Assembly: GCF_024448895.1 (NCBI RefSeq)
Contig: NZ_JAMOIC010000005.1
Span: 1 to 64,000 of the forward strand
Origin: Stutzerimonas stutzeri
GTDB lineage: Bacteria > Pseudomonadota > Gammaproteobacteria > Pseudomonadales > Pseudomonadaceae
Length of the DNA: 64,000 nucleotides
Direction of reading: 5' to 3'
Position 1 is the first letter of the stretch, and every line of letters begins with the position of its first letter. Below are positions 56,292 through 64,000 of this stretch, in pieces. The notes beneath the pieces are model-generated. The model had not been told where the DNA came from. It ran no database searches and was given only the letters and a program-made list of their open reading frames with translations. The position numbers and the translations under genes are program-made.

Positions 56292-56320
56292 TTGTTGCTC
56301 CAGGGGCTTTCTGATATAAA
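56292..56320 (+). promoter_or_regulatory. Probable rpmB-rpmG promoter
   Basis: TTGTTG (56292-56297) and TATAAA (56315-56320) with a 17-bp spacer, about 150 bp upstream of the rpmB start. The intervening leader fits a ribosomal protein operon. The rest of the 55857-56468 gap shows nothing further I can support. Confidence 0.55.
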
Positions 56321-56468
56321 GCAGCGCTCTTTTCTAGGGGCCCGGTTTCTTCGCTTGTCGCGTAGCCGGTAAGACCCCAACGAAACGTGGCGCTGAGCGC
56401 CAAATGACTAGTGAATTCAAGCGGCCAACCCATGCCGGGTTGGGCATGTGGTTTTAGAGGGCTGAGGC

Positions 56469-56705
56469 ATGTCGAGAGTCTGTCAAGTTACCGGTAAGGG
56501 TCCGGTAACCGGGAACAACATTTCCCACGCGAACAACAAAACCCGTCGTCGTTTTCTGCCGAACCTGCAGCATCACCGCTTCTGGGTCGAGTCCGAGAAC
56601 CGCTTCGTACGTCTGCGCCTGACTGCCAAAGGCATGCGCGTTATCGACAAGCGCGGCATCGACGCCGTTCTGGCTGAACTCCGCGCTCGCGGCGAAAAGG
56701 TTTAA
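56469..56705 (+). CDS. rpmB: 50S ribosomal protein L28
   Basis: Encodes 78 residues, the usual bacterial length: [34 protein letters not shown] and [15 protein letters not shown]. Located 11 bp before rpmG. Confidence 0.98.
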   Translation: MSRVCQVTGKGPVTGNNISHANNKTRRRFLPNLQHHRFWVESENRFVRLRLTAKGMRVIDKRGIDAVLAELRARGEKV

Positions 56706-56716
56706 GGAGAACTATC

Positions 56717-56872
56717 ATGCGTGACCTGATCCGTTTGGTGTCCAGCGCCGGTACCGGCCATTTCTACACCACCGACAAGAACAAGCGCACCACTCCCGAC
56801 AAGATCGAGATCAAGAAGTACGATCCTGTCGTGCGTAAGCATGTGATGTACAAGGAAGCCAAGATCAAGTAA
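56717..56872 (+). CDS. rpmG: 50S ribosomal protein L33
   Basis: Encodes 51 residues: [20 protein letters not shown] then [19 protein letters not shown]. Zinc-free form (no CxxC pairs). AAGGAG lies before the start. In an operon with rpmB. Confidence 0.98.
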   Translation: MRDLIRLVSSAGTGHFYTTDKNKRTTPDKIEIKKYDPVVRKHVMYKEAKIK

Positions 56873-56889
56873 TTGATCGGCCCTTGAAG

Positions 56890-56916
56890 AAAAACCCGCC
56901 TATCGGCGGGTTTTTT
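56890..56916 (+). terminator. Rho-independent terminator of rpmBG
   Basis: AAAAACCCGCC TATC GGCGGGTTTTTT: a strong GC stem with a tetraloop and T-run, 17 bp after the rpmG stop. Confidence 0.93.
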
Positions 56917-56978
56917 CGTTTCGGGGTATCGCCTTTGGGTGACAAGCCAAAAGCTTGCGCCAGGGCGATGCACGCACT

Positions 56979-57002
56979 GTAGGAGCCAGCTTGCTGGCGA
57001 TC
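56979..57002 (+). repeat. REP half-element
   Basis: GTAGGAGCCAGCTTGCTGGC then GATC, an exact match to the left arm of the REP pair at 89-160. Confidence 0.8.
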
Positions 57003-57091
57003 AGCTGTGCTATTGCGTAGCAAGAAGGCTGTGTCCAGCGACCTACGCGAACCACAGCACGAATACTTCCGGGCGCGATACCGACGCGCTG

Positions 57092-58417
57092 TCAGGCCGT
57101 TTTGCGAATGGCATCAGCCAGACGCTCGATCATTGCATCAATGTGCTCACGCTCGACGATCAGCGCCGGCGACAGCGCAATGGTGTCGCCGCTGGCGCGG
57201 GCCAGCAGTCCGTCTTCGAAGCACTGGCGGAACACCTCGTAGCCGCGCTTGCCGACGCCGTCCGCATGGGCTGCGAACTGAATCCCGGCAACCAGGCCGA
57301 CCGTGCGAATGTCGGTCACGTTGGGCAGTCCCTGAAGGCTGAACAGGGCATCCTGCCAGTAATCTTCGATCTCGATGGCTTTCTGGAACAGGTTCTCGCG
57401 CTGGTAGATTTCCTGAGCGGCGAGGGCAGCGGCGCAGGCCACCGGGTGGCCGGAGTAGGTGTAGCCGTGGAAGAACTCGATGGTGCTTTCCGGACCTTGC
57501 ATGAAGGCGTCATGAATCTTTTCATCGACCAGCACCGCGCCCATGGGGATTGCACCGTTGGTCAAACCCTTGGCACAGGTGAGAATGTCCGGCGTGACGC
57601 CCCAGCGCTGGGCGGCGAAGGCCTCGCCGACCCGACCAAAGCCGGTAATCACTTCATCGAATATCAGCAGGATGCCGTGCTTGCGGGTGATCTCGCGCAA
57701 ACGTTGTAGATAACCTTGGGGCGGCAGGATGACACCAGCAGAGCCGGACATTGGCTCGACGATCACGGCGGCAATATTTTCCGCCCCATGCAAGGTGACC
57801 AGTCGCTCCAGTTCATCGGCACGCTCTACCCCATGCTCTGGCAAGCCACGAGTGAAGGCGTTGCGTTGCAGGTCGAGCGTATGCGGCAGGTGGTCCACAC
57901 CCGGCAGCAGCGCGCCGAAGGCCTTGCGGTTGTTGGCCATGCCGCCGACTGAGATGCCACCGAAACCGACGCCGTGATACGCCAGCTCACGGCCGATCAG
58001 GCGGGTCCGGCTGCCCTGGCCTATCGCGCGCTGATAGGCCAATGCGATCTTGAGCGCGGTGTCGGCTGACTCGGAGCCTGAGTTGGTGAAGAACACCCGA
58101 TTCAGCCCGGACGGGCTGATCTGCGTGAGCCGCTCGGCGAGCTCGAAAGGCAGCGGGTGGCCCATCTGGAACGTGGGTGCGAAGTCCAGTTGCGCGATCT
58201 GCCGGCTCACCGCCTCGGTGATCTCGCGACGTCCATGGCCGGCGTTGCAACACCAAAGTCCGGCAGTGCCATCGATCACCTGGCGACCGTCGGTGTCGGT
58301 GTAATACATGCCTTCGGCGCGCTCCAGCAGCCGGGGACTGCCCTTGAACTGGCGGTTGGCGGTGAACGGCATCCAGAAGTGTTCGGCAGACGCGGTGGGG
58401 TGCAACTGGTTGGCCAT
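57092..58417 (-). CDS. Class III omega-aminotransferase (omega-amino acid:pyruvate type)
   Basis: Encodes 441 residues from ATG 58417, with GGAG upstream. PLP enzyme transferring amino groups from beta-alanine, putrescine-derived or other omega-amines to pyruvate. Motifs: HFWMPFTANRQFKGSPRLLE, AGHGRREITEAV, FTNSGSESADTALKIA, LIFDEVITGFGRVGEAFAAQ, and PLP-binding K283 in TCAKGLTNGAIPMG. Divergent from a PuuC-like aldehyde dehydrogenase, a pairing that suggests amine or polyamine catabolism: deamination then aldehyde oxidation. Confidence 0.9.
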   Translation of the reverse strand: MANQLHPTASAEHFWMPFTANRQFKGSPRLLERAEGMYYTDTDGRQVIDGTAGLWCCNAGHGRREITEAVSRQIAQLDFAPTFQMGHPLPFELAERLTQISPSGLNRVFFTNSGSESADTALKIALAYQRAIGQGSRTRLIGRELAYHGVGFGGISVGGMANNRKAFGALLPGVDHLPHTLDLQRNAFTRGLPEHGVERADELERLVTLHGAENIAAVIVEPMSGSAGVILPPQGYLQRLREITRKHGILLIFDEVITGFGRVGEAFAAQRWGVTPDILTCAKGLTNGAIPMGAVLVDEKIHDAFMQGPESTIEFFHGYTYSGHPVACAAALAAQEIYQRENLFQKAIEIEDYWQDALFSLQGLPNVTDIRTVGLVAGIQFAAHADGVGKRGYEVFRQCFEDGLLARASGDTIALSPALIVEREHIDAMIERLADAIRKTA

Positions 58418-58620
58418 GGCAAGCTCCGGCAGGGCGACGGTTTCGGCGGCTATGCTGTAGCGCGACATCTACTGAGCGCTCAGCAGTTCCGGCGAGTCTA
58501 TGTTTAATAAAACGAACAAAACAAGGCGAAAAACCCGGCCTTCGTAAAAAATATTGATAGCCCCGGTGCCGCTGGTTTAGGGTGCCTTTCTGATTAATCG
58601 ACAGATATCGAGGACGCCCC

Positions 58621-60114
58621 ATGACCACCCTGACACTCGCCGACTGGCAACAGCGTGCCCGCGACCTGCGCATTGAAGGTCGGGCTTTCATTCAGGGCGA
58701 ATACACCGCGCCAAGCGCTGGCGCCAGCTTCGATTGCGTCAGTCCTGTTGATGGTCGCGTGCTGGCGCAGGTGGCCAGCTGTGATGAGGCCGATGCCAAT
58801 CGCGCGGTGATCAGTGCACGCATGGCGTTCGAGTCCGGCGTTTGGTCGCGACTGGCGCCAACCAAGCGCAAGGCAGTGATGATCCGTTTCGCCGGCTTGC
58901 TCGAAGCCAATGCCGCGGAGCTGGCATTGCTCGAAACCCTGGACATGGGCAAGCCGATTAGCGACGCGCTGAACGTGGACATCCCCGGCGCAGCCCGTGC
59001 GCTGCGCTGGTCGGGTGAAGCAGTCGACAAGATCTATGACGAGGTGGCCGCGACACCCCATGACCAGCTCGGTCTGGTGACGCGCGAGCCGGTGGGTGTC
59101 GTGGCCGCCATCGTGCCGTGGAATTTCCCGCTGATGATGGCCAGCTGGAAGCTCGGCCCGGCCCTGGCAACCGGCAACTCGGTGGTGCTCAAGCCTTCAG
59201 AGAAGTCGCCGCTCACTGCCATTCGTGTGGCGCAGCTCGCCATTGAGGCGGGCATTCCGCCGGGTGTACTCAACGTGCTGCCGGGCTACGGACATACAGT
59301 GGGCAAGGCGCTGGCGCTGCACATGGACGTCGACACGCTGGTGTTCACCGGCTCCACGCGGGTCGCCAAGCAGTTGATGATCTACGCCGGCGAGTCGAAC
59401 ATGAAACGCGTCTGGCTAGAGGCTGGCGGCAAGAGTCCGAATATCGTCTTCGCCGACGCACCGGATCTGCAGGCCGCAGCCGAGTCGGCTGCCGGTGCGA
59501 TTGCGTTCAACCAGGGCGAGGTCTGCACCGCCGGCTCGCGGTTGCTGGTCGAGAGCTCGGTCAAGGAGCGCTTCCTGCCGATGGTGGTTGAAGCGCTGAA
59601 GGGTTGGAAGCCAGGTAATCCGCTGGATCCGGCTACCAATGTCGGCGCCCTGGTCGATACTCAGCAGCTCGATACGGTACTCGGCTATATCGAGGCCGGT
59701 CGCAACGATGGCGCCCGGGTGCTCATCGGCGGCCAGCGGACCATGGAAGACACTGGTGGCCTGTATGTCGAGCCGACCATCTTCGACGGCGTCAGCAATG
59801 CCATGAAGATCGCTCGCGAGGAGATCTTCGGACCGGTGCTTTCGGTGATCACGTTCGATACCGCAGCCGAAGCCGTTGCTATTGCCAACGACACGCCCTA
59901 CGGCCTTGCAGCCGCGGTGTGGACGTCGGACCTGTCCAAAGCGCATCTGACCGCCAAAGCGCTGCGGGCCGGCAGCGTGTGGGTCAACCAGTATGACGGC
60001 GGCGACATGACCGCGCCGTTTGGCGGCTTCAAGCAGTCCGGCAACGGTCGAGACAAGTCGCTGCACGCCTTCGACAAATACACCGAGTTGAAGGCGACCT
60101 GGATCAAGCTTTAG
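58621..60114 (+). CDS. puuC: Aldehyde dehydrogenase, PuuC type
   Basis: Encodes 497 residues. NAD(P)-dependent oxidation of amino-aldehydes such as gamma-glutamyl-gamma-aminobutyraldehyde. Motifs: IVPWNFPLMMASWKLGPALA, FTGSTRVAKQLM, general-base E267 in WLEAGGKSPNIVF, catalytic C302 in NQGEVCTAGS, EEIFGPVLSV and the C-terminal FGGFKQSGNGRD. The opening LADWQQRARDLRIEGRAFIQ is typical of PuuC. 203 bp of shared upstream DNA with the divergent aminotransferase. Confidence 0.9.
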   Translation: MTTLTLADWQQRARDLRIEGRAFIQGEYTAPSAGASFDCVSPVDGRVLAQVASCDEADANRAVISARMAFESGVWSRLAPTKRKAVMIRFAGLLEANAAELALLETLDMGKPISDALNVDIPGAARALRWSGEAVDKIYDEVAATPHDQLGLVTREPVGVVAAIVPWNFPLMMASWKLGPALATGNSVVLKPSEKSPLTAIRVAQLAIEAGIPPGVLNVLPGYGHTVGKALALHMDVDTLVFTGSTRVAKQLMIYAGESNMKRVWLEAGGKSPNIVFADAPDLQAAAESAAGAIAFNQGEVCTAGSRLLVESSVKERFLPMVVEALKGWKPGNPLDPATNVGALVDTQQLDTVLGYIEAGRNDGARVLIGGQRTMEDTGGLYVEPTIFDGVSNAMKIAREEIFGPVLSVITFDTAAEAVAIANDTPYGLAAAVWTSDLSKAHLTAKALRAGSVWVNQYDGGDMTAPFGGFKQSGNGRDKSLHAFDKYTELKATWIKL

Positions 60115-60145
60115 AGCGGCTTCGGGCTTCAGGTAGACGCAACTC

Positions 60146-60941
60146 GTAGGGTGGATGTCGCCTTTCCCATCCACCGCGACAACTACAAGTTGGATTAATG
60201 AGGGCGTGATCCGCCCTTGTACCGACGCAACGCTCACGGCGGTTACCGGCGTAGGATGGCGTTGAGCGTAGCGATACCCATCAAACCTGAGGGCTGGCCG
60301 ATGGGTATCGCAGGCTCAACCCATCCTACGTTCTGCGGCGCTCCAGAGCGTGGGGTGGATGTCGCTTTCCCATCCACCGACACCCACATGGTGAATCGAT
60401 AAGGGCGTGATCCGCCCTTGTACGGCCGCGACGGCTCACGGCCGGTACCCGTGTAGGATGGCGTTGAGCGAAGCGATACCCATCAAACCTGAGGACTGGC
60501 CGATGGGTATCGCAGGCTCAACCCATCCTACGTTCTGCGGAGTTCCAGGGCCGTAGGGTGGATGTCGCTTTTCCCATCCACCGCGACACCCGCACGGTGG
60601 ATAGGTGAGGGCGTAATCCGTCCTTGCACGAGCGCTACGGCTCAAGGCGGTACCCGCGTAGGATGGCGTTGAGCGAGGCGATACCCATCAAACCTGGGGG
60701 CTCATCGATGGGTATCGCAGGCTCAACCCATCCTACGTTCTGCGGAGTTCCAGGGCCGTAGGGTGGATGTTGCTTTTCCCATCCACCGCGACACCAACCC
60801 GGTGAATAGGTGAGGGCGTGATTAGCCGCTGTACGGACGCGACTGCTCGCGGCGGTTCCCGGCGTAGATGGCGTTGAGCGAAGCGATACCCATCAGACCT
60901 GGGGGCTGGCCGATGGGTATCGCAGGCCCAACCCATCCCAC
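60146..60941. repeat. Four tandem ~204-bp repeat units with nested palindromes
   Basis: Units begin near 60146, 60350, 60554 and 60758. Each starts GTAGGGTGGATGTCGC...CCCATCCACC (a palindrome), continues with GAGGGCGTGATCCGCCCTTG or similar, and ends with an ~80-bp palindromic block GTAGGATGGCGTTGAGCG... GGCTCAACCCATCCTACG (blocks at 60251, 60453, 60658 and 60863, spacing 202, 205 and 205). Units are 85-95 percent alike by eye. They fill the whole space between puuC and the glycosyltransferase gene, and the last unit abuts its stop codon. No reading frame persists. Function unknown. Confidence 0.85.
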
Positions 60942-62344
60942 TAGCCTTGTCCCCAGCGGCCGCTGCGGCGCATGGCGCCCCATTGATGTTTGCGGCGTGA
61001 AAACCATTGCCACAAACCGCGGCAGCGCCAGACGGTGTTCAGCTGGCGATAGCCGAAGTTCTCCAGTATTGCCATGAGAAACAGCCGCAGCATGTCACGG
61101 CGGCGTTCGTATACGCGGAACGACATGGTTTCAAGCAGCAGGCCGTTAACCGAGAGCAGGATGCCCATGCCGATGGCGACCAGCAGGAACGCAGCCAGCG
61201 CAGCGTAGGACACCACGCCCAGGGCGAAGCCGCCGATCATGAACCCGTAGCCGATCAGCTCGATCAGCGGGCCTATCCATTCGAACAGCGCCATGAACGG
61301 CCAGGCCAGCCAGCCGGGCGCGCCGCCACGCAGGCTGAAGGCGAGGCGGGCGTGACGGCCGAGGCTTTCCGCCAGCCCGCGCTGCCAGCGGCTGCGTTGT
61401 CGGCCGAGGGTGCCGAGGTCTTCGGGGCATTCGGTCCAGCAGATCGGGTCGGGCAGGTAGCGGATGCGGTACGGGATGCGGTGCTCGCGGTGATAACGGT
61501 GCAGACGCACCACCAGTTCCATGTCCTCGCCCACGGTGTCGGTGCGATAGCCGCCGACGGCCATGACCCGTTCGCGGTCGAACAGACCGAAGGCGCCAGA
61601 GATGATCAGCACCGCGTTCATCGGTGACCAGCCGAGGCGGCCGAAGAGAAATGCCCGCAGGTACTCGACGATCTGGAAGCGTGCCAGCCAATTGCTCGGC
61701 AAACCGGCGCGGATTAGAAAGCCGCCGCGCACCTCTGAGCCATTGGCGATCCGTACCGTGCCGCCGGCGGCGACAGTGCGTTCGTCTTCGAGAAATGGTT
61801 GGACCACGCGTAGCAGGCTGTCGCGCTGAAGGATTGAATCGGCGTCCACCCCGCAGAACAGCCCGTGCCGCGCAGCATTGATGCCTGCATTGAGCGCGTC
61901 GGCCTTGCCGCCGTTGGCCTTGTCGATGACCCGCAGGTTTGAGTAACGGCGTGAACGGTAGATGGCTTGTACCGGCTGGTGGGTGACGGCCTGGCGCAGC
62001 GGCTCAGGGTGCGGCACCAGCTCGAATTCCTCGATCAGCACCGCGAGTGTGTTGTCCTTCGAACCGTCGTTGATCACGATCACTTCGAATTCCGGGTATT
62101 GCAGCTGCAACATCGAGCGAACTGAAGTGCGGATCGTGGCCTCTTCGTTGAAGGCGGGCATCAGCACCGATACAGGCGGCTCCACGCCGAGATAAGGGGC
62201 GATCTCGCCAGTTTCGGCGCGTTGGCGGATGTAACCCATGAGACTGATCATCGACAGCACGTTGAGCAGCAGGTACATGCCATTGAGCAGCAAGAAGTAG
62301 AGGATGAAGCCCAGTTGCAGCCACCAGAGCCAGTCGATGCTCAC
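60941..62344 (-). CDS. Membrane glycosyltransferase family 2 (processive type)
   Basis: Encodes 467 residues from GTG 62344. Its start overlaps the stop of the HEAT gene as GTGA, so translation is coupled. N-terminal segment LWWLQLGFILYFLLLNGMYL, then the GT-A domain: VSVLMPAFNEE, VIVINDGSKDNT, the DxD-type FCGVDADSIL, TVGEDMELVVRLHR and QRSRWQRG (Q-R-x-x-R-W). About four membrane segments follow (residues 330-430). These residues are those of processive polymerases such as PgaC or hyaluronan/cellulose-type synthases. Probably polymerises a sugar at the inner membrane. Confidence 0.88.
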   Translation of the reverse strand: MSIDWLWWLQLGFILYFLLLNGMYLLLNVLSMISLMGYIRQRAETGEIAPYLGVEPPVSVLMPAFNEEATIRTSVRSMLQLQYPEFEVIVINDGSKDNTLAVLIEEFELVPHPEPLRQAVTHQPVQAIYRSRRYSNLRVIDKANGGKADALNAGINAARHGLFCGVDADSILQRDSLLRVVQPFLEDERTVAAGGTVRIANGSEVRGGFLIRAGLPSNWLARFQIVEYLRAFLFGRLGWSPMNAVLIISGAFGLFDRERVMAVGGYRTDTVGEDMELVVRLHRYHREHRIPYRIRYLPDPICWTECPEDLGTLGRQRSRWQRGLAESLGRHARLAFSLRGGAPGWLAWPFMALFEWIGPLIELIGYGFMIGGFALGVVSYAALAAFLLVAIGMGILLSVNGLLLETMSFRVYERRRDMLRLFLMAILENFGYRQLNTVWRCRGLWQWFSRRKHQWGAMRRSGRWGQG

Positions 62345-63465
62345 CGCTTTACCTCCGCAATGGCCCTGCGCAGCGCATCCCGGCCGTAACGGTCCTGCAC
62401 CTGATTGAGCAGCGCCTGCAGGCTGACGGCGGTTACGCCCGGCAGCGTTGCCAGGCTGTCGGCAGCGGCCTGCCGCACCCACCAGCTGGGATCGGCCAGA
62501 AGCGGCATGAATACCTCGCTGTCTTCGTTGCGCGCTTGTTTGTGCAAGGCTTGCAGGGCTGCCAGTCTGACGTCGGCATCGCTGTGCTGAACAGCGCGCA
62601 GCAACCGGACCCGGTCTCGCGGATCGCCCAGCTCGCAGAGGCACCTCAGCGCGACCTGCAACTGCTCCGGTGCCGCGTTTTCTTCGAGGCGGGCACGCGC
62701 CCAGGGCGCGGCGTGGCGCGGGTCGCCATGAATCAGCAAGGGGATCAGCCGCTCTCGGCGCGGATCTTCGGAGCCGGCCAGCGAGATTAGCAGCGGCAGG
62801 GTGACCGCCTGCTCGCCGGCGTTCTGGCACAGGCTGGCCAGACGCGGCAAGGCCCAGTCGAGACGCGTCACGGCGGCGGGCAGGATCAGCTGCATCGCAC
62901 GCACGGCATCCATGGCGATCAAGGTTTGAGCGGCGGAAAGGGAGACGATCACGTTGCGATTCATCAACAGCGGTTGCACAGCATCCCAATGCGCCTGATC
63001 GGCCAGGTGGCGCAGGCAGGTCAACCCGATCAGCTTGCCGCGCACCCTGCCGCGCAGCAGCGTCAGGGCATGTAGGTCCATCCCGAGCGCGATGAGTGCG
63101 CGGTTCATCCTCTCCCGCGCGGCGCCGCGTAGTTGTAACTGTGTCCGGTTCCATTGCAAAAGAAACCACAGCTGACGGCCCCGAGGCAGCGCGGGCACCG
63201 GCTCCGGCAGCTCGTCATCAAGACTGCAGAGGGCAAAGAACGGACGCCACTGATCATTGAATGACTGCCGGCGCGTGGCCCGGCGCCGCGCGACTTCACC
63301 AAGCAGCATTACCTGGATCATCACCAGCAGGGTGAGACCGCCCAGGCCCAGGGCGCAGTAGAGCGCGAGCTGGAGCATCGCATCCTCTGGCCAGATGGCC
63401 AGCCAGGCATTGCGCGGCACCTCGCAGAGCCACGCAGGGCAGCTGAGCGCCAGCTCAGAAAGCAT
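62341..63465 (-). CDS. Membrane-anchored HEAT-repeat protein
   Basis: Encodes 374 residues. A membrane segment at about 32-52 (LALYCALGLGGLTLLVMIQV) is followed by a helical repeat domain (about 150-374): for example LSAAQTLIAMDAVRAMQLIL, DADVRLAALQALHKQARNED and SWWVRQAAADSLATLPGV. HEAT repeats are protein-binding scaffolds. The start overlaps the stop of the upstream barrel gene by 11 bp and the end overlaps the glycosyltransferase, so these form one operon. Start at 63378 is possible if the first ~29 residues are not translated. Confidence 0.8.
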   Translation of the reverse strand: MLSELALSCPAWLCEVPRNAWLAIWPEDAMLQLALYCALGLGGLTLLVMIQVMLLGEVARRRATRRQSFNDQWRPFFALCSLDDELPEPVPALPRGRQLWFLLQWNRTQLQLRGAARERMNRALIALGMDLHALTLLRGRVRGKLIGLTCLRHLADQAHWDAVQPLLMNRNVIVSLSAAQTLIAMDAVRAMQLILPAAVTRLDWALPRLASLCQNAGEQAVTLPLLISLAGSEDPRRERLIPLLIHGDPRHAAPWARARLEENAAPEQLQVALRCLCELGDPRDRVRLLRAVQHSDADVRLAALQALHKQARNEDSEVFMPLLADPSWWVRQAAADSLATLPGVTAVSLQALLNQVQDRYGRDALRRAIAEVKR

Positions 63466-64000
63466 GACGCAGGCCGAGCTGCAGCCAGCGCCGCGTGTAG
63501 TAGTCGCCCTGGCGGTGATGGCCGACTTCCCAGGTCAGCGCCCAGCGCTCGTCCAACCAGTGCCGGCCCTGCAGGCTGAGCGCACGTACATCACTGGTGA
63601 TTAGCTGCTGTTCCTCGACTGCTTCTTCTTCGCCGACGGTGAGGCGCAGGCCCGCATAGCTGAGGCCCTGATAGTAATAATCCAGCGCCAGATCGTGGCC
63701 GATGGGCGTGCCGGCGTTGGCTACGTCGGTGACGTTCAAGGTGTAACCGGCGCGCCAGGAATCCCAGTAGCGTTCGGCGGTAATCGCCAATCGGTCGACC
63801 CGCGTGGTTTCGTACTGGGTGCGTCGGACGCTTGCCGCGCCAAGAAAGCCCGCCGGCAGACGACGTTGCAGACGCAGGTCGGCGTGCCACTCGGGCAGGA
63901 AGTAGGGCGACGGCTGATAGCCGACTTCGGGCTGCAGGGTCCAGTTGTCATCCAGCGCGATGACTGCGCCCGCTTCGACGCCGTTGTCCCATTCGCCGAA
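63455..64000 (-). CDS. YaiO-like outer-membrane beta-barrel protein (partial, runs off the window)
   Basis: The frame is open to the window end (182 codons including the stop). It reads FGEWDNGVEAGAVIALDDNW, LQPEVGYQPSPYFLPEW, FLGAASVRRTQYETTRVDRL, then AITAERYWDSWRAGYTLNVT and DYYYQGLSYAGLRLTVG, ending LRHAF with a terminal Phe typical of outer-membrane barrels. Alternating amphipathic strands match the YaiO family. The N-terminus, which probably holds the signal peptide, is outside the window. Likely the outer-membrane port or sensor of the same glycan pathway. Confidence 0.75.
   Translation of the reverse strand, partial: FGEWDNGVEAGAVIALDDNWTLQPEVGYQPSPYFLPEWHADLRLQRRLPAGFLGAASVRRTQYETTRVDRLAITAERYWDSWRAGYTLNVTDVANAGTPIGHDLALDYYYQGLSYAGLRLTVGEEEAVEEQQLITSDVRALSLQGRHWLDERWALTWEVGHHRQGDYYTRRWLQLGLRHAF

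Noticed and set aside
58418-58620. Sigma-54 promoter upstream of puuC
   Set aside because: GG and GC dinucleotides near 58575 are 8 bp apart, not the required 10.
60146-60941. CRISPR array
   Set aside because: Units are ~204 bp, conserved throughout without unique spacers, and no cas genes are present.

Overview
The window is a chromosomal segment of a GC-rich gammaproteobacterium, most likely the Pseudomonas stutzeri group (Stutzerimonas). I infer this from recalled similarity of the first gene to P. stutzeri trehalose synthase (same 689-residue length), the Pseudomonas-style REP elements, the many c-di-GMP and two-component genes, the FecI/FecR/TonB iron module and the ribose operon. No search was run. 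Most of it reads as ordinary core or shell genome cut by small accessory patches. I see no rRNA, tRNA, CRISPR array or intact insertion sequence.

Layout. 0-13 kb: trehalose synthase, small secreted and hypothetical proteins, two c-di-GMP enzymes (PAS-PAS-GGDEF and GAF-GGDEF-EAL), a quinone oxidoreductase and two paralogous hybrid histidine kinases separated by a DUF2934 protein. 13.3-18.2 kb: accessory patch, with a helicase C-terminal remnant, a strikingly AT-rich island holding a 715-residue RloC/PrrC-like AAA_13 ATPase and an orphan lipoprotein, then a NERD-domain protein. 18.5-27.5 kb: DUF1993, cupin and AraC genes, an XRE/membrane-protein pair, an IS3 relic, the TonB receptor-FecR-FecI set, a duplicated cupin relic and a hipA relic. 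27.8-33.8 kb: ribose operon rbsBACRKD with a clear promoter and operator. 33.8-42.7 kb: patatin, a type VI secretion PAAR module whose DUF6402 gene has an in-frame amber stop, pnuC, an ABC exporter, a NadR-type kinase and a peptidase E-like protein. 42.9-56.9 kb: chemoreceptor, YdgA-like protein, histidine kinase, 5'-nucleotidase, stress protein, glutathione transferase, a divergent TetR/hydrolase pair, an IclR regulator and rpmB-rpmG. 57-60.1 kb: divergent omega-aminotransferase and PuuC-type aldehyde dehydrogenase. 60.1-64 kb: four ~204-bp tandem repeats, then a three-gene set (glycosyltransferase 2, HEAT-repeat membrane protein, YaiO-like outer-membrane barrel) that looks like an exopolysaccharide or surface glycan system running off the window edge.

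The most interesting parts are: (i) the AT-rich ATPase island, a candidate single-gene anti-phage module, bracketed by inverted copies of a GGGGACAG-type motif that lies at gene 3' ends throughout the window; (ii) the PAAR-DUF6402-small protein module, lying between intact pnuC and a ~75-bp pnuC relic, with an amber codon splitting the DUF6402 gene; (iii) the YaiO-HEAT-GT2 set. The function of the ATPase as defence is inference only.
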